DNA of 35,237 nt from the NCBI GenBank assembly GCA_045123575.1, contig JBGVKG010000032.1, positions 1 to 35,237 on the forward strand, read 5' to 3'. Positions within the stretch are counted from its first letter, which is position 1; every line of letters begins with the position of its first letter. The stretch comes from SVEL01 sp045123575 (GTDB lineage Bacteria > Bacillota > Clostridia > Lachnospirales > Lachnospiraceae). The notes beneath the pieces were generated by a model. It searched no databases and was not told where the DNA came from. It worked only from the letters and a program-made list of their open reading frames with translations. This document shows positions 8,596 through 16,440 of this stretch, piece after piece. Both the position numbers and the translations under genes were made by a program.

Positions 8596-8868
8596 TTATA
8601 TAAAATATATTACCGACATTATTACTATATATATTATTGTTGGCAATATGTATATTATATGAAACTTTCTTTTTACTTTATTGCTTTTAATATCGAAAAT
8701 TGCTAACATGGCTAACAAAACAATAAATATAGTTAGTAACACAACCACTATTGGCCAATACGCACTGCCTATCATTCCTATAGCCATCAGCAATGTCATA
8801 ATTAATACCGCAACTGATATTAAAATCTCAGTAAAAACTAAAATTTTAGAACATAATCCTGTTTTCAT
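8596..8868 (-). CDS. Small three-helix membrane protein, candidate immunity protein
   Basis: A 90-residue protein, nearly all hydrophobic, with predicted membrane helices at about 10-35, 38-60 and 70-90 and a basic loop SNKVKRKFH between helices 2 and 3. I do not recognise a family. Its ATG lies 2 bases after the stop of the secreted protein gene upstream, with GGAAAG inside that gene's last codons, so translation is coupled. A tiny polytopic protein directly behind a secreted protein with a membrane-active-looking hairpin is the usual place and shape of a bacteriocin immunity protein. That role is an inference from context only. Confidence 0.7.
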   Translation of the reverse strand: MKTGLCSKILVFTEILISVAVLIMTLLMAIGMIGSAYWPIVVVLLTIFIVLLAMLAIFDIKSNKVKRKFHIIYILPTIIYIVIMSVIYFI

Positions 8869-8870
8869 AA

Positions 8871-9644
8871 TTACATTTTCTTTCCTTTATATTTTACGAT
8901 ATCATAATAATGTTGCGCATCTAAATGATAACTATACGAATCAACTAAGTGCTTAACTGTAACACCCAATCCTCCGACCAGCGCAACAATTATCGATACC
9001 AATCCAGCTATAGGAACAGTTACAGATAAAATTATTATTAAATCAATTATAGCAATAACTGCATCCGCTCCACTCGATGCCAAAGCTTTATTATATGAAT
9101 TATTACACTTATTAATACTTGATACATAGTTATTCATATATCCTTGATATGTAGAATCCAATTTATTGTAATTAAGTTCATATGTTGCTACACAACCAAT
9201 TCTATAATACAAAGCGGTTGAAGTTGAATTCTTACTATACCAAAACTTATGCTTCCACGCATCATATACTTTTTTTCCGTACGCTTCTGGATTAACATCC
9301 CTTTTTTTTAATAGATCCTCATCCATATTGTCATACAATACATTTTCATCATATTTGTAAGAACCAAAAAATGTCCTACCTTGATACTCTAATTGTTCCA
9401 CAGTAATCCTCTTACCATTTCGTTCCAATTTAAGAATATCATTACTATCATCAGTCCTTATAGATATATCCACTTTATCCCCAAGATATGTATAAACAAT
9501 TTTATATTGAATTCCATTTTGTTCATAACATTCCGTTTTTACGTTGGTTGTATCTGCATACGATATTGAATATATATTCACGATAGACAATACAGCACCC
9601 AACACATATGCACATATTTGTTTAAGTATTTTTTTTGATTTCAT
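8871..9644 (-). CDS. Secreted protein with C-terminal hydrophobic hairpin (bacteriocin-like)
   Basis: A 257-residue protein. It has an N-terminal signal peptide of about 31 residues (basic MKSKKILK, hydrophobic core, probable cut after SISYA). Next comes a polar, probably beta-rich domain (about 35-110) and an aromatic helical part with repeated Tyr/Asn. Two adjoining hydrophobic helices follow at about 193-230 (ADAVIAIIDLIIILSVTVP and IAGLVSIIVALVGGLGV), before a polar tail rich in His/Tyr/Lys. The mature size of about 26 kDa and the layout recall large unmodified bacteriocins such as geobacillin 26, but this is unverified memory. Ribosome site GGGG at 9654-9657. Perfect and imperfect palindromes lie upstream. 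A small 3-TM gene follows at once. Confidence 0.72.
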   Translation of the reverse strand: MKSKKILKQICAYVLGAVLSIVNIYSISYADTTNVKTECYEQNGIQYKIVYTYLGDKVDISIRTDDSNDILKLERNGKRITVEQLEYQGRTFFGSYKYDENVLYDNMDEDLLKKRDVNPEAYGKKVYDAWKHKFWYSKNSTSTALYYRIGCVATYELNYNKLDSTYQGYMNNYVSSINKCNNSYNKALASSGADAVIAIIDLIIILSVTVPIAGLVSIIVALVGGLGVTVKHLVDSYSYHLDAQHYYDIVKYKGKKM

Positions 9645-9665
9645 TTTACATTTCCCCTTTTATTT

Positions 9666-9686
9666 GTTACAATTCGACGTTGTAAC
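9666..9686. promoter_or_regulatory. Operator-like palindrome upstream of the secreted-protein gene
   Basis: A perfect 7-bp inverted repeat GTTACAA/TTGTAAC with a 7-base spacer. It lies 22-42 bases before the ATG of the secreted protein, between the expected promoter and the ribosome site, where a repressor would act. A second near-palindrome CTAGCATAGCTAG lies at 9709-9721. The intergenic region is shared with the divergent subtilase remnant. No regulator gene is nearby. Confidence 0.5.
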
Positions 9687-9773
9687 GCTTTAGCACCGCA
9701 ATCAATTCTAGCATAGCTAGTTTAAATTGTAAAGTTTGAATTTCAAAGTATTATAAAAAAAGGAATGACTACT

Positions 9774-10188
9774 ATGATAAAAAGATATCTTTTACTACTT
9801 ATTAAGCTTTTTATTACTTTATCAATATTTGTATCCTGTAAAATTTAAGTTAGATAACATGATAGTCGTTGCAGATATGAGAAGCGACGGGAAACTGAGT
9901 GAAATTTCAAACTGGGGAAATATATCTGTAGATATTGCTGCCCCTGGCACCGACATCATTAGTACCGCTCCTAACAATCAATTTATTTATTCAAGTGGTA
10001 CTTCCTTCGCGGTTCCATATGTAGCTTGCGAAGCAGCCCTATTATATCAACATGCTACCGAACAATTAAATTCTCTACAACTAAAAGAAAAAATACTTGA
10101 TAACGTTACATACAATTCATACTTTAAAAACAAAATCCTCTCTACTGGATATATTAATATTTATTCAGCACTCAGTTCCTGTGAATAG
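9774..10188 (+). pseudogene. Subtilase (S8 peptidase) lipoprotein remnant, centre deleted
   Basis: The ribosome site AAAGGA precedes an ATG at 9774 that encodes a 24-residue leader with a lipobox-like end (LSIFVSC), then stops at 9846-9848. In the next frame, from about 9829, the sequence runs as the last third of a subtilisin-like protease: MIVVADMRSDGKLSEISNWG, then VDIAAPGTDIISTAP, then the catalytic-Ser motif SSGTSFAVPYVACEAALL. The catalytic Asp and His blocks, normally in the first 200 residues, are absent. So a complete secreted subtilase has been reduced to leader plus C-terminal part and frameshifted. It is divergent from the secreted-protein gene and may once have processed it (inference). 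Confidence 0.8.
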
Positions 10189-10245
10189 ACATTTTTAGCC
10201 CAATAACAAATATGATTTTTTATAATATCTCTATTAAACACCACA

Positions 10246-10273
10246 GCCCGAACTCACAATTATGAGTTCGGGC
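10246..10273. terminator. Rho-independent terminator between subtilase remnant and lysC
   Basis: A perfect 11-bp stem GCCCGAACTCA/TGAGTTCGGGC (10246-10256 with 10263-10273) has a 6-base loop. It is followed on the plus strand by TTCTTTATATTCATTTT. The minus-strand side (TGTGGTGTTT) is less T-rich but could also end aspartate kinase transcripts. Confidence 0.85.
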
Positions 10274-10288
10274 TTCTTTATATTCATT

Positions 10289-11608
10289 TTATAACTGTAC
10301 AAGTACAAATATATCGTAAATAGCCTTGATAGCTGCTTCGAAATCCTTATTCTGTACACCGATGATGATATTAAGCTCTGACGAACCCTGGTCAATCATC
10401 TTAACGTTTACATTTGCATGAGCAAGTGCTGAGAAGATTCTACCAGCAGTACCCTTTACAGCCTTCATACCGCGACCAACTACTGCGATAAGAGCAAGGT
10501 CTGACTCGATTTCGATATGGTCTGGATTTGTCATTCTATGAATGTCAGCAAGTACCTGCTGCTCCTTACCCTCGAACTCTGGCTGATGAACAAATACTGT
10601 AAGTGTATCTATACCAGATGGCATATGCTCAAATGAAATATCGTGCTTCTCAAATGCCTCAAGCACCTTTCTACCGAAACCAACCTCTGAGTTCATCATA
10701 TCCTTCTCTATATTAAGTGATACGAATCCCTTCTTACCAGCTATACCTGTGATAGTGAACGCTGACTGCTTGCATGTGCTCTCTACGATGAGTGTTCCTG
10801 GATCCTCTGGCTTATTAGTATTCTTGATATTGATTGGAATACCAGCCTTTCTAACTGGGAATATAGCATCCTCATGAAGAACTGATGCACCCATATATGC
10901 AAGCTCTCTAAGCTCCTTGTATGTGATAGTTGTGATAACTGCTGGGTCCTTGATGATTCTTGGGTCAGCTACTAAGAAACCAGATACATCTGTCCAGTTC
11001 TCGTAAAGGTCAGCCTCTACTGCTCTAGCTACGATAGAACCAGTTACATCAGAACCACCTCTTGAGAAAGTCTTAACCTTTCCATTTGGAAGTGCACCGT
11101 AGAAACCTGGGATAACTGCTCTCTCAATATTTGCAAGCTTTGCGCTTAAGATCTCCTGTGTTGTTTCTGCATCAAAGTCACCATTATTGTTAAAGAAAAT
11201 AACTGTTGCTGCATCTACAAACTCATATCCTAAATAGTTAGCCATAATGATACCGTTTAAGTACTCACCTCTAGAAGCTGCGTAATCACTTCCTGCCTTA
11301 GCCTTAAACTGATTCTCAATTGTAACAAACTCATCATCAAGAGAAAGCTCTAACTTAAGTCCCTTGATAATCTCGTTGTAACGTGTCTTTATAGTCTTTA
11401 ATGTCCCAGAAAAATCCTGTCCACTCTCTGCCTCACCGTAGCACTTATATAACAAATCAGTTACCTTGATATCGTCAGAAAATCTCTTTCCAGGTGCAGA
11501 TGGCACTACATATCTTCTATCTGCATCTTCCTTTATAATCTTTCCAACCTTCTTAAACTGCTCTGCACTTGCAAGTGAGCTTCCACCGAATTTAACTATC
11601 TTTTTCAT
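10289..11608 (-). CDS. lysC: Aspartate kinase
   Basis: Phosphorylates L-aspartate with ATP, the first step towards lysine, threonine, methionine and diaminopimelate. It has 439 residues from the chosen start. The N-terminal amino-acid-kinase domain opens KIVKFGGSSLASAEQF and has SRGEYLNG, KTFSRGGSDVTGS and WTDVSGFLVADPR motifs. The C-terminal part holds two ACT domains (from about residue 300), the usual site of feedback control by lysine or threonine. The sequence YVVPSAPGKRF marks the Clostridia-type enzyme. An upstream ATG at 11632 is in frame, but AGAAAGG lies 7 bases before the ATG at 11608. No lysine riboswitch fits in the short leader. Confidence 0.96.
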   Translation of the reverse strand: MKKIVKFGGSSLASAEQFKKVGKIIKEDADRRYVVPSAPGKRFSDDIKVTDLLYKCYGEAESGQDFSGTLKTIKTRYNEIIKGLKLELSLDDEFVTIENQFKAKAGSDYAASRGEYLNGIIMANYLGYEFVDAATVIFFNNNGDFDAETTQEILSAKLANIERAVIPGFYGALPNGKVKTFSRGGSDVTGSIVARAVEADLYENWTDVSGFLVADPRIIKDPAVITTITYKELRELAYMGASVLHEDAIFPVRKAGIPINIKNTNKPEDPGTLIVESTCKQSAFTITGIAGKKGFVSLNIEKDMMNSEVGFGRKVLEAFEKHDISFEHMPSGIDTLTVFVHQPEFEGKEQQVLADIHRMTNPDHIEIESDLALIAVVGRGMKAVKGTAGRIFSALAHANVNVKMIDQGSSELNIIIGVQNKDFEAAIKAIYDIFVLVQL

Positions 11609-11719
11609 ATCTATACCTTTCTGAAATGACATATTTCTTCATTATTATATGGATTTTTGGTCCTTTTATAGGAAACCATATTTCACGCAATTTTTCAAGT
11701 ATTTTTTGCATAAATTACA

Positions 11720-13924
11720 CTATTGCTCTATTAATTCTTCTGGCAGATACGACTTTATTACCTGCTCCAATTCCTTAGAATCAATAGGCTTCGCCAGATA
11801 ATCATCAAAGCCGAGATTTAAGTACTGTTCCCTTGCTCCTACTATAGCATTTGCAGTAAGTGCTATAACTGGGGCATCCTTTGACATATTGGCACTCATA
11901 GTTTTCAAACGTTTAAGCACTTCTACACCATCTATTTCAGGCATCATATGGTCTAAAAGTATTATGTCATACTTGATTTTCTGTACATTTTCCAAACATT
12001 CATAACCACCAGACGCTATATCTATAGACATTTTAGTGCTCTTTAGAAGTCCCTTAACTATCTGAAGATTAATCTGGTTATCATCAACCACCAATACCTT
12101 AGCATTAGGCGCTGTAAACATTTCCTTATATTCCTTAACCTCAGTAGAATACTCCATATCAATATTGCCTACTGGAGTGCTATCAACTACTACCTGCGGT
12201 ATTCTAACCGTAAATTTCGAGCCTCTTTGATATACACTCTTTACATCAATAGAACCACCCATCATCTCTAGCAAGCTATACACAATACTTAGTCCTAAAC
12301 CAGTTCCTTCTACTCGATGATTAATATTTTCATCCAATCGCTGGAATCTATCAAACAATTTTGGCATATCTTCCTTCTTAATACCTATACCAGTATCCTC
12401 CACAGAAGCCACTACCGTTATATTTCCATCATTTTCTTTCTCATGTGTAATATATATCTTAACCCAACCAACCTTTGTATATTTTATAGCATTGTTTATT
12501 ATGTTTGTAAGAATCTGTCTTACACGAATCTCATCGCCATATAATATGCTAGGCATAGTTGGCCCTATATCAAACATAAGCTTCAGACCCTTCTTTTTTG
12601 CACGGAAAGTTACTATGTTATATAACTCTCTGACCTCCTCAGCCACTTGATAATTGCCTGGTGCCAATGTCATCATACCAGATTCAATCTTCGAGAAATC
12701 AAGTATATCATCTATTATTGCTAATAATGACTTTCCTGCGTCCATAATACCTGCGGAGTGCTTATGAATCTCTTCTATGTCATTCTCTCTCATAATCATC
12801 TCATCCATACCAAGCACCGCATTCAGAGGGGTTCTTATCTCATGACTCATACTAGCTAAGAAGGCGCTTTTTGCCGCATTAGCTTTATTAGCATTATCCT
12901 TCGCTACATTCAGCTCTTCTATATATTTCATACGCTCTGTCAAATCTGTAGCCGACACAACATATCCTATAACATCTCCGAAATCATCTTTAATTTTCTC
13001 AACAGCAAGATTACACATTACTCCATTTAATTTACACATACTATCCAACTTTGTAGCACTGGTAATATTATAAAATGTTTCTGTTTCACACTGGAACACA
13101 TCTTGCATTTGATATTTTTTATCCATCTCCATGCCCATAAATCTCTGAGTTGAGTCACTCGCAAAAGACAGATTAAGTAAACTGTCAAAAGCCAACATAT
13201 ATACCTCTGTCGACTTATCTATGTATGCCGCAATATTATCTACATCTATCAAATTTCTTCTATTAAAATCTACACCAGCGTATACGATAAATATACCAAT
13301 TGCTTGGCCTATAGTGCTACTAGGCACTGCTACAATACCAAAGGCTGGCAATATAGTATCAAATAGCATACCCACAACGATAACAACAAGCGCCCATAAT
13401 AAACGAAAACCTACAACTTTTTTTCTACGTTTATTGGTAGTATTTATCATCCATATAACCATTGCGAACATTATAAGCGCAATAACCACAGAATATATAA
13501 GATAAATATCAGTCCATATACCACCTTTAAAATGGTAAGACATACCTATATCTGACTGTGAAAACTCTATATTCTCACGACGTTCATTAAAGAAAAAGAT
13601 AATTATACCAAACAAAGAAAATCCTATTGATGTATACTTTATCCATTTATTTACACGTGTCCATTCTGCTATAAGTGCTGTCGCAAATATTAGTGTTCCA
13701 AACGTTCCTATCATACCAAAGCATCTCATAAGAAAGGCATACTCTGGTTCCTGTTGAACGAGTATTGCACCAAATCCGATACTCCATATCGAACTGCATA
13801 TACCTAAAAATACAAATATTCTAGACAGTCTTTTTGACGAGCCTTTATGCTTTGCCGCATTTAATGATTGCATAAATGTTATAGTTGCAAACACTGATAA
13901 TAAAAGAAATAAAAATGTACTCAT
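11720..13924 (-). CDS. Hybrid sensor histidine kinase/response regulator
   Basis: Membrane sensor of 734 residues. Seven hydrophobic segments (about 1-220) resemble the 7TM histidine-kinase N-terminal domain. A PAS-like segment (about 225-335) and a helical linker follow, then a HisKA domain with phospho-acceptor His361 in SHEIRTPLN and a HATPase domain with N, G1 (EDTGIGI) and G2 (GTGLGLSI) boxes. A C-terminal receiver domain has DD near residue 617 and phospho-acceptor Asp658 in LLDHMMPEIDG. No DNA-binding regulator or HPt gene is next to it, so its output partner is elsewhere. It starts 22 bases after the rRNA methyltransferase stop with GAGGTG ahead, so the two are probably cotranscribed. 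The signal is unknown. Confidence 0.92.
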   Translation of the reverse strand: MSTFLFLLLSVFATITFMQSLNAAKHKGSSKRLSRIFVFLGICSSIWSIGFGAILVQQEPEYAFLMRCFGMIGTFGTLIFATALIAEWTRVNKWIKYTSIGFSLFGIIIFFFNERRENIEFSQSDIGMSYHFKGGIWTDIYLIYSVVIALIMFAMVIWMINTTNKRRKKVVGFRLLWALVVIVVGMLFDTILPAFGIVAVPSSTIGQAIGIFIVYAGVDFNRRNLIDVDNIAAYIDKSTEVYMLAFDSLLNLSFASDSTQRFMGMEMDKKYQMQDVFQCETETFYNITSATKLDSMCKLNGVMCNLAVEKIKDDFGDVIGYVVSATDLTERMKYIEELNVAKDNANKANAAKSAFLASMSHEIRTPLNAVLGMDEMIMRENDIEEIHKHSAGIMDAGKSLLAIIDDILDFSKIESGMMTLAPGNYQVAEEVRELYNIVTFRAKKKGLKLMFDIGPTMPSILYGDEIRVRQILTNIINNAIKYTKVGWVKIYITHEKENDGNITVVASVEDTGIGIKKEDMPKLFDRFQRLDENINHRVEGTGLGLSIVYSLLEMMGGSIDVKSVYQRGSKFTVRIPQVVVDSTPVGNIDMEYSTEVKEYKEMFTAPNAKVLVVDDNQINLQIVKGLLKSTKMSIDIASGGYECLENVQKIKYDIILLDHMMPEIDGVEVLKRLKTMSANMSKDAPVIALTANAIVGAREQYLNLGFDDYLAKPIDSKELEQVIKSYLPEELIEQ

Positions 13925-13946
13925 AATATCACCTCATACTGCCCGT

Positions 13947-15338
13947 CTATCCCCTACGCAGTCCCTTTGGATAGTGATTTTTAAGGACACTGTTTTGTGC
14001 TTTTCCCCATCCTATTGAAACGCCATCTACAGTTACAAGAGTCCACCCTTTATCATACATACATTCTACTGTTTCGCCTCGAATGTATTTTTTTTCATCT
14101 ACAAGCTCTACACTTTGCTTAACATCCTCTGGTTTGAGGGCTAACGCCAGCGCATGGTCTGGCTCGAATCTATTCTTCTTGTTATATCCTAGTTTCAAAC
14201 CTGCTCGCTCTATCTTTAATCCTTTTAAATCTATCATCTGACTTGGCACAAGATACAAGCTATCACCAAATAAAACTATCTCTCCTGCAAGTTCTATATT
14301 AAGTGTAGTCTTGGCAAATTCCTCATAGTACTTTAATTCTTCCTTTTTCTTTGTGCCAGTAACATATTTCCTTCTATATTCATCAGCACCATCTTTATTG
14401 CCGCCTTTTACCAATCTAACTGCAAAATGGCCTTCACCTTGCAGTTTATGCGGCCACAATCTATACATACCATCTACTTCAGTTTTTTCACCATCACTAG
14501 ATGTTATATAGCACTTTGTAAATCCTGCTTTCAATAATTCTTCATGGTTAGATGGCTTATCTATGTAAAACTCTGGATTTCTCTCTATAAATGCTGCCAC
14601 AGTTTCCTCATTTTCTTCCTCTGCGAATGTGCAGGTGGAATATACCAAAACTCCACCTCTTTTCAAGATTCTTGCTGCATTATCAAGTATCATTGCCTGT
14701 CTGTCTGCACATACCTGTACCTGTTCCAAACTCCACTCATCCCTTGCCGCTTCATCTTTTCTAAACATTCCTTCACCAGAGCATGGTGCATCTACCATTA
14801 CCTTGTCGAAAAACTCAGAGAAATAATCTGCTATACGGTCTGTAGATTCATTTAGAACTACAGCATTTCTAACACCCATTCGCTCAATATTCTGGGACAG
14901 TATCTTAGCTCTTGAGCTATAAAATTCATTGGCAACTAACAGTCCTTCCCCTTGAAGCTTACCTGCAATCTGCGTACTTTTACCACCAGGTGCTGCACAC
15001 ATATCACATACTATCTCTCCTGGTTTAACCTCCAAAAGCTCTGCCGCTGACATAGCACTTGGCTCCTGAATATAATACGCTCCTGCTTCATGCAAAGCTG
15101 CTTTACCTGGTTGCGTATCTTTGTCATAATAATAGCCCTCGCTAGCCCATTTCACTGGTTTTAGAGAGTTATTTACTATCTTCTCATTTACAATCGCTTC
15201 AAATCTATCTCTGCTTATCTTCAATGTGTTATAACGCATACCATATGCTCTATCCATATCATACGTAGCTATAAATTCTCCATACTCACGCCCCAACATC
15301 TGCTCCATGCGTGAAATAAAATCTACTGGTAAGCTCAT
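13947..15338 (-). CDS. rsmF: RsmF-type rRNA (cytosine-C5) methyltransferase
   Basis: NOL1/NOP2/Sun-family S-adenosylmethionine-dependent methyltransferase, 463 residues. SAM-binding CDMCAAPGGKSTQIAGKL is near residues 110-127. The first conserved-Cys motif is DAPCSGEGMF and the catalytic motif STCTFAEEENE. The C-terminal third (about 300-463) corresponds to the RsmF C-terminal/PUA-like RNA-binding region and ends in GWTLVTVDGVSIGWGKAQ. RsmF methylates C1407 of 16S rRNA in E. coli; the exact base in Clostridia can differ. GAGG precedes the ATG. A good promoter lies at 15385-15413. Confidence 0.93.
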   Translation of the reverse strand: MSLPVDFISRMEQMLGREYGEFIATYDMDRAYGMRYNTLKISRDRFEAIVNEKIVNNSLKPVKWASEGYYYDKDTQPGKAALHEAGAYYIQEPSAMSAAELLEVKPGEIVCDMCAAPGGKSTQIAGKLQGEGLLVANEFYSSRAKILSQNIERMGVRNAVVLNESTDRIADYFSEFFDKVMVDAPCSGEGMFRKDEAARDEWSLEQVQVCADRQAMILDNAARILKRGGVLVYSTCTFAEEENEETVAAFIERNPEFYIDKPSNHEELLKAGFTKCYITSSDGEKTEVDGMYRLWPHKLQGEGHFAVRLVKGGNKDGADEYRRKYVTGTKKKEELKYYEEFAKTTLNIELAGEIVLFGDSLYLVPSQMIDLKGLKIERAGLKLGYNKKNRFEPDHALALALKPEDVKQSVELVDEKKYIRGETVECMYDKGWTLVTVDGVSIGWGKAQNSVLKNHYPKGLRRG

Positions 15339-15384
15339 CTATTTTCCTCATTTCCATTTTTCTTCATTACGTTTTATTATTCAT

Positions 15385-15413
15385 ATTTTACTCCAATTTA
15401 AATGTAGTTGCAA
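15385..15413 (-). promoter_or_regulatory. Promoter of the rsmF-histidine kinase operon
   Basis: On the minus strand, TTGCAA (15408-15413) is followed by a 17-base spacer and TAAAAT (15385-15390). This places the transcript start about 40 bases before the rsmF ATG. Confidence 0.65.
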
Positions 15414-15436
15414 TGTTTCTTTTATTACTTTTCCAG

Positions 15437-15465
15437 TTGTTTTTATGTCATATTGTTGGTATTAT
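15437..15465 (+). promoter_or_regulatory. Promoter of the lipid kinase-truA operon
   Basis: TTGTTT (15437-15442), a 17-base spacer and TATTAT (15460-15465). The predicted transcript start, near 15472, supports translation from the ATG at 15499 rather than from upstream in-frame codons. It is divergent from the rsmF promoter. Confidence 0.55.
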
Positions 15466-15498
15466 GTATATATACTTATGAAAATGTGTGAGGATACT

Positions 15499-16440
15499 AT
15501 GTACGAGATAATTTTTAACCCAGGTAGCAAAAGCAATAACAGCAACCTTATATGGGAAACTGTCGAAAAATATCTATTAAAAAATGAGATTACTTATCAT
15601 CTCAATAAAACAAAAGGGCCACATCACGCCAAGGAATTGGCTCATAAAATAACATCTGATGGCAATGAGCACACTATTATTGTTATAGGCGGCGATGGCA
15701 CCCTAAACGAAGTAGTCAATGGACTTTATGATCCTGACAAAGTAACACTAGGTCTTATACCATCTGGTTCTGGTAATGACTTTGCCAAAGCAACAGGCAT
15801 ATCTACCATTCCAGAGGAAGCTATAACAACTATATTGAATTGTACTGAAGAGCAAAAATCACTTGTTAATTATGGCGAAATGCACGCAGCAGGAAGATGT
15901 CACCGTTTCCTTATCAGTTGTGGTTGCGGTTTCGACAGCGATGTATGTGTAGATGTTCAGACTTCTAAGCTTAAGCCTATGCTTAACAAAATCGGTCTAG
16001 GAAAACTTACATATACCATAGTTGCTTTAGCTAAGCTTATTAAAATGTCTGTATTCTCAGCTCATTTTAATATCGACGACAACAATGAATATGATATGGA
16101 TAAAATGTTTTTCTTAACTGCTATGAATACCATATACGAAGGTGGCGGATATATGTTCTGCCCAGATGCTTCACCATGCGATGATAAGCTTGACTTATTA
16201 ACAGTACATAGTATGACCAGAAAACGTATTATTCCTTTGTTACCTAAGGCAAAGAAAGGTAAACATGTAGGTGCAAAAGGTATTGATATTCAACCGATTT
16301 CTTCTGTAGATATGAGTTTTTCTAAGCCTGTCAACGTCCACACTGATGGAGAGGTTATCGGTTCTTTTGATAAGGTCAGAATCGAATGTGCAAAAAAACA
16401 TATTAAATTCTGCTTACCGGAGATAAAAAAATATGATTAA
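15499..16440 (+). CDS. Diacylglycerol kinase family lipid kinase (DgkB/YegS/BmrU type)
   Basis: Soluble lipid kinase of 313 residues that phosphorylates diacylglycerol or a related lipid. In Gram-positive bacteria the DgkB type returns the diacylglycerol released during lipoteichoic acid synthesis to phosphatidic acid. Visible motifs are MYEIIFNPGSKSNN at the start, VIGGDGTLNEVVNG (nucleotide-binding GGDGT) and GLIPSGSGNDFAKA, with a beta-rich C-terminal domain ending DGEVIGSFDKVRIE. The frame is open back to 15307, but TGAGG sits 6-7 bases before the ATG at 15499 and the promoter is downstream of the longer start. It overlaps truA by 8 bp. The LTA-synthase-family gene at 24725 gives it a plausible metabolic partner. 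Confidence 0.92.
   Translation: MYEIIFNPGSKSNNSNLIWETVEKYLLKNEITYHLNKTKGPHHAKELAHKITSDGNEHTIIVIGGDGTLNEVVNGLYDPDKVTLGLIPSGSGNDFAKATGISTIPEEAITTILNCTEEQKSLVNYGEMHAAGRCHRFLISCGCGFDSDVCVDVQTSKLKPMLNKIGLGKLTYTIVALAKLIKMSVFSAHFNIDDNNEYDMDKMFFLTAMNTIYEGGGYMFCPDASPCDDKLDLLTVHSMTRKRIIPLLPKAKKGKHVGAKGIDIQPISSVDMSFSKPVNVHTDGEVIGSFDKVRIECAKKHIKFCLPEIKKYD

Noticed and set aside
9829..10188. Intact small subtilase-like gene of 119 residues
   Set aside because: Its first codon is a TTG inside the leader frame without a ribosome site, and it lacks the catalytic Asp and His blocks; treated as part of a pseudogene.
11609..11719. Lysine riboswitch upstream of aspartate kinase
   Set aside because: The gap is only about 110 bases and lacks the five-helix lysine element and a terminator; I see no conserved core.
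15307..15498. Longer N-terminus of the lipid kinase
   Set aside because: It would overlap the divergent rsmF start and both promoters. The ribosome site and family alignment favour the ATG at 15499.
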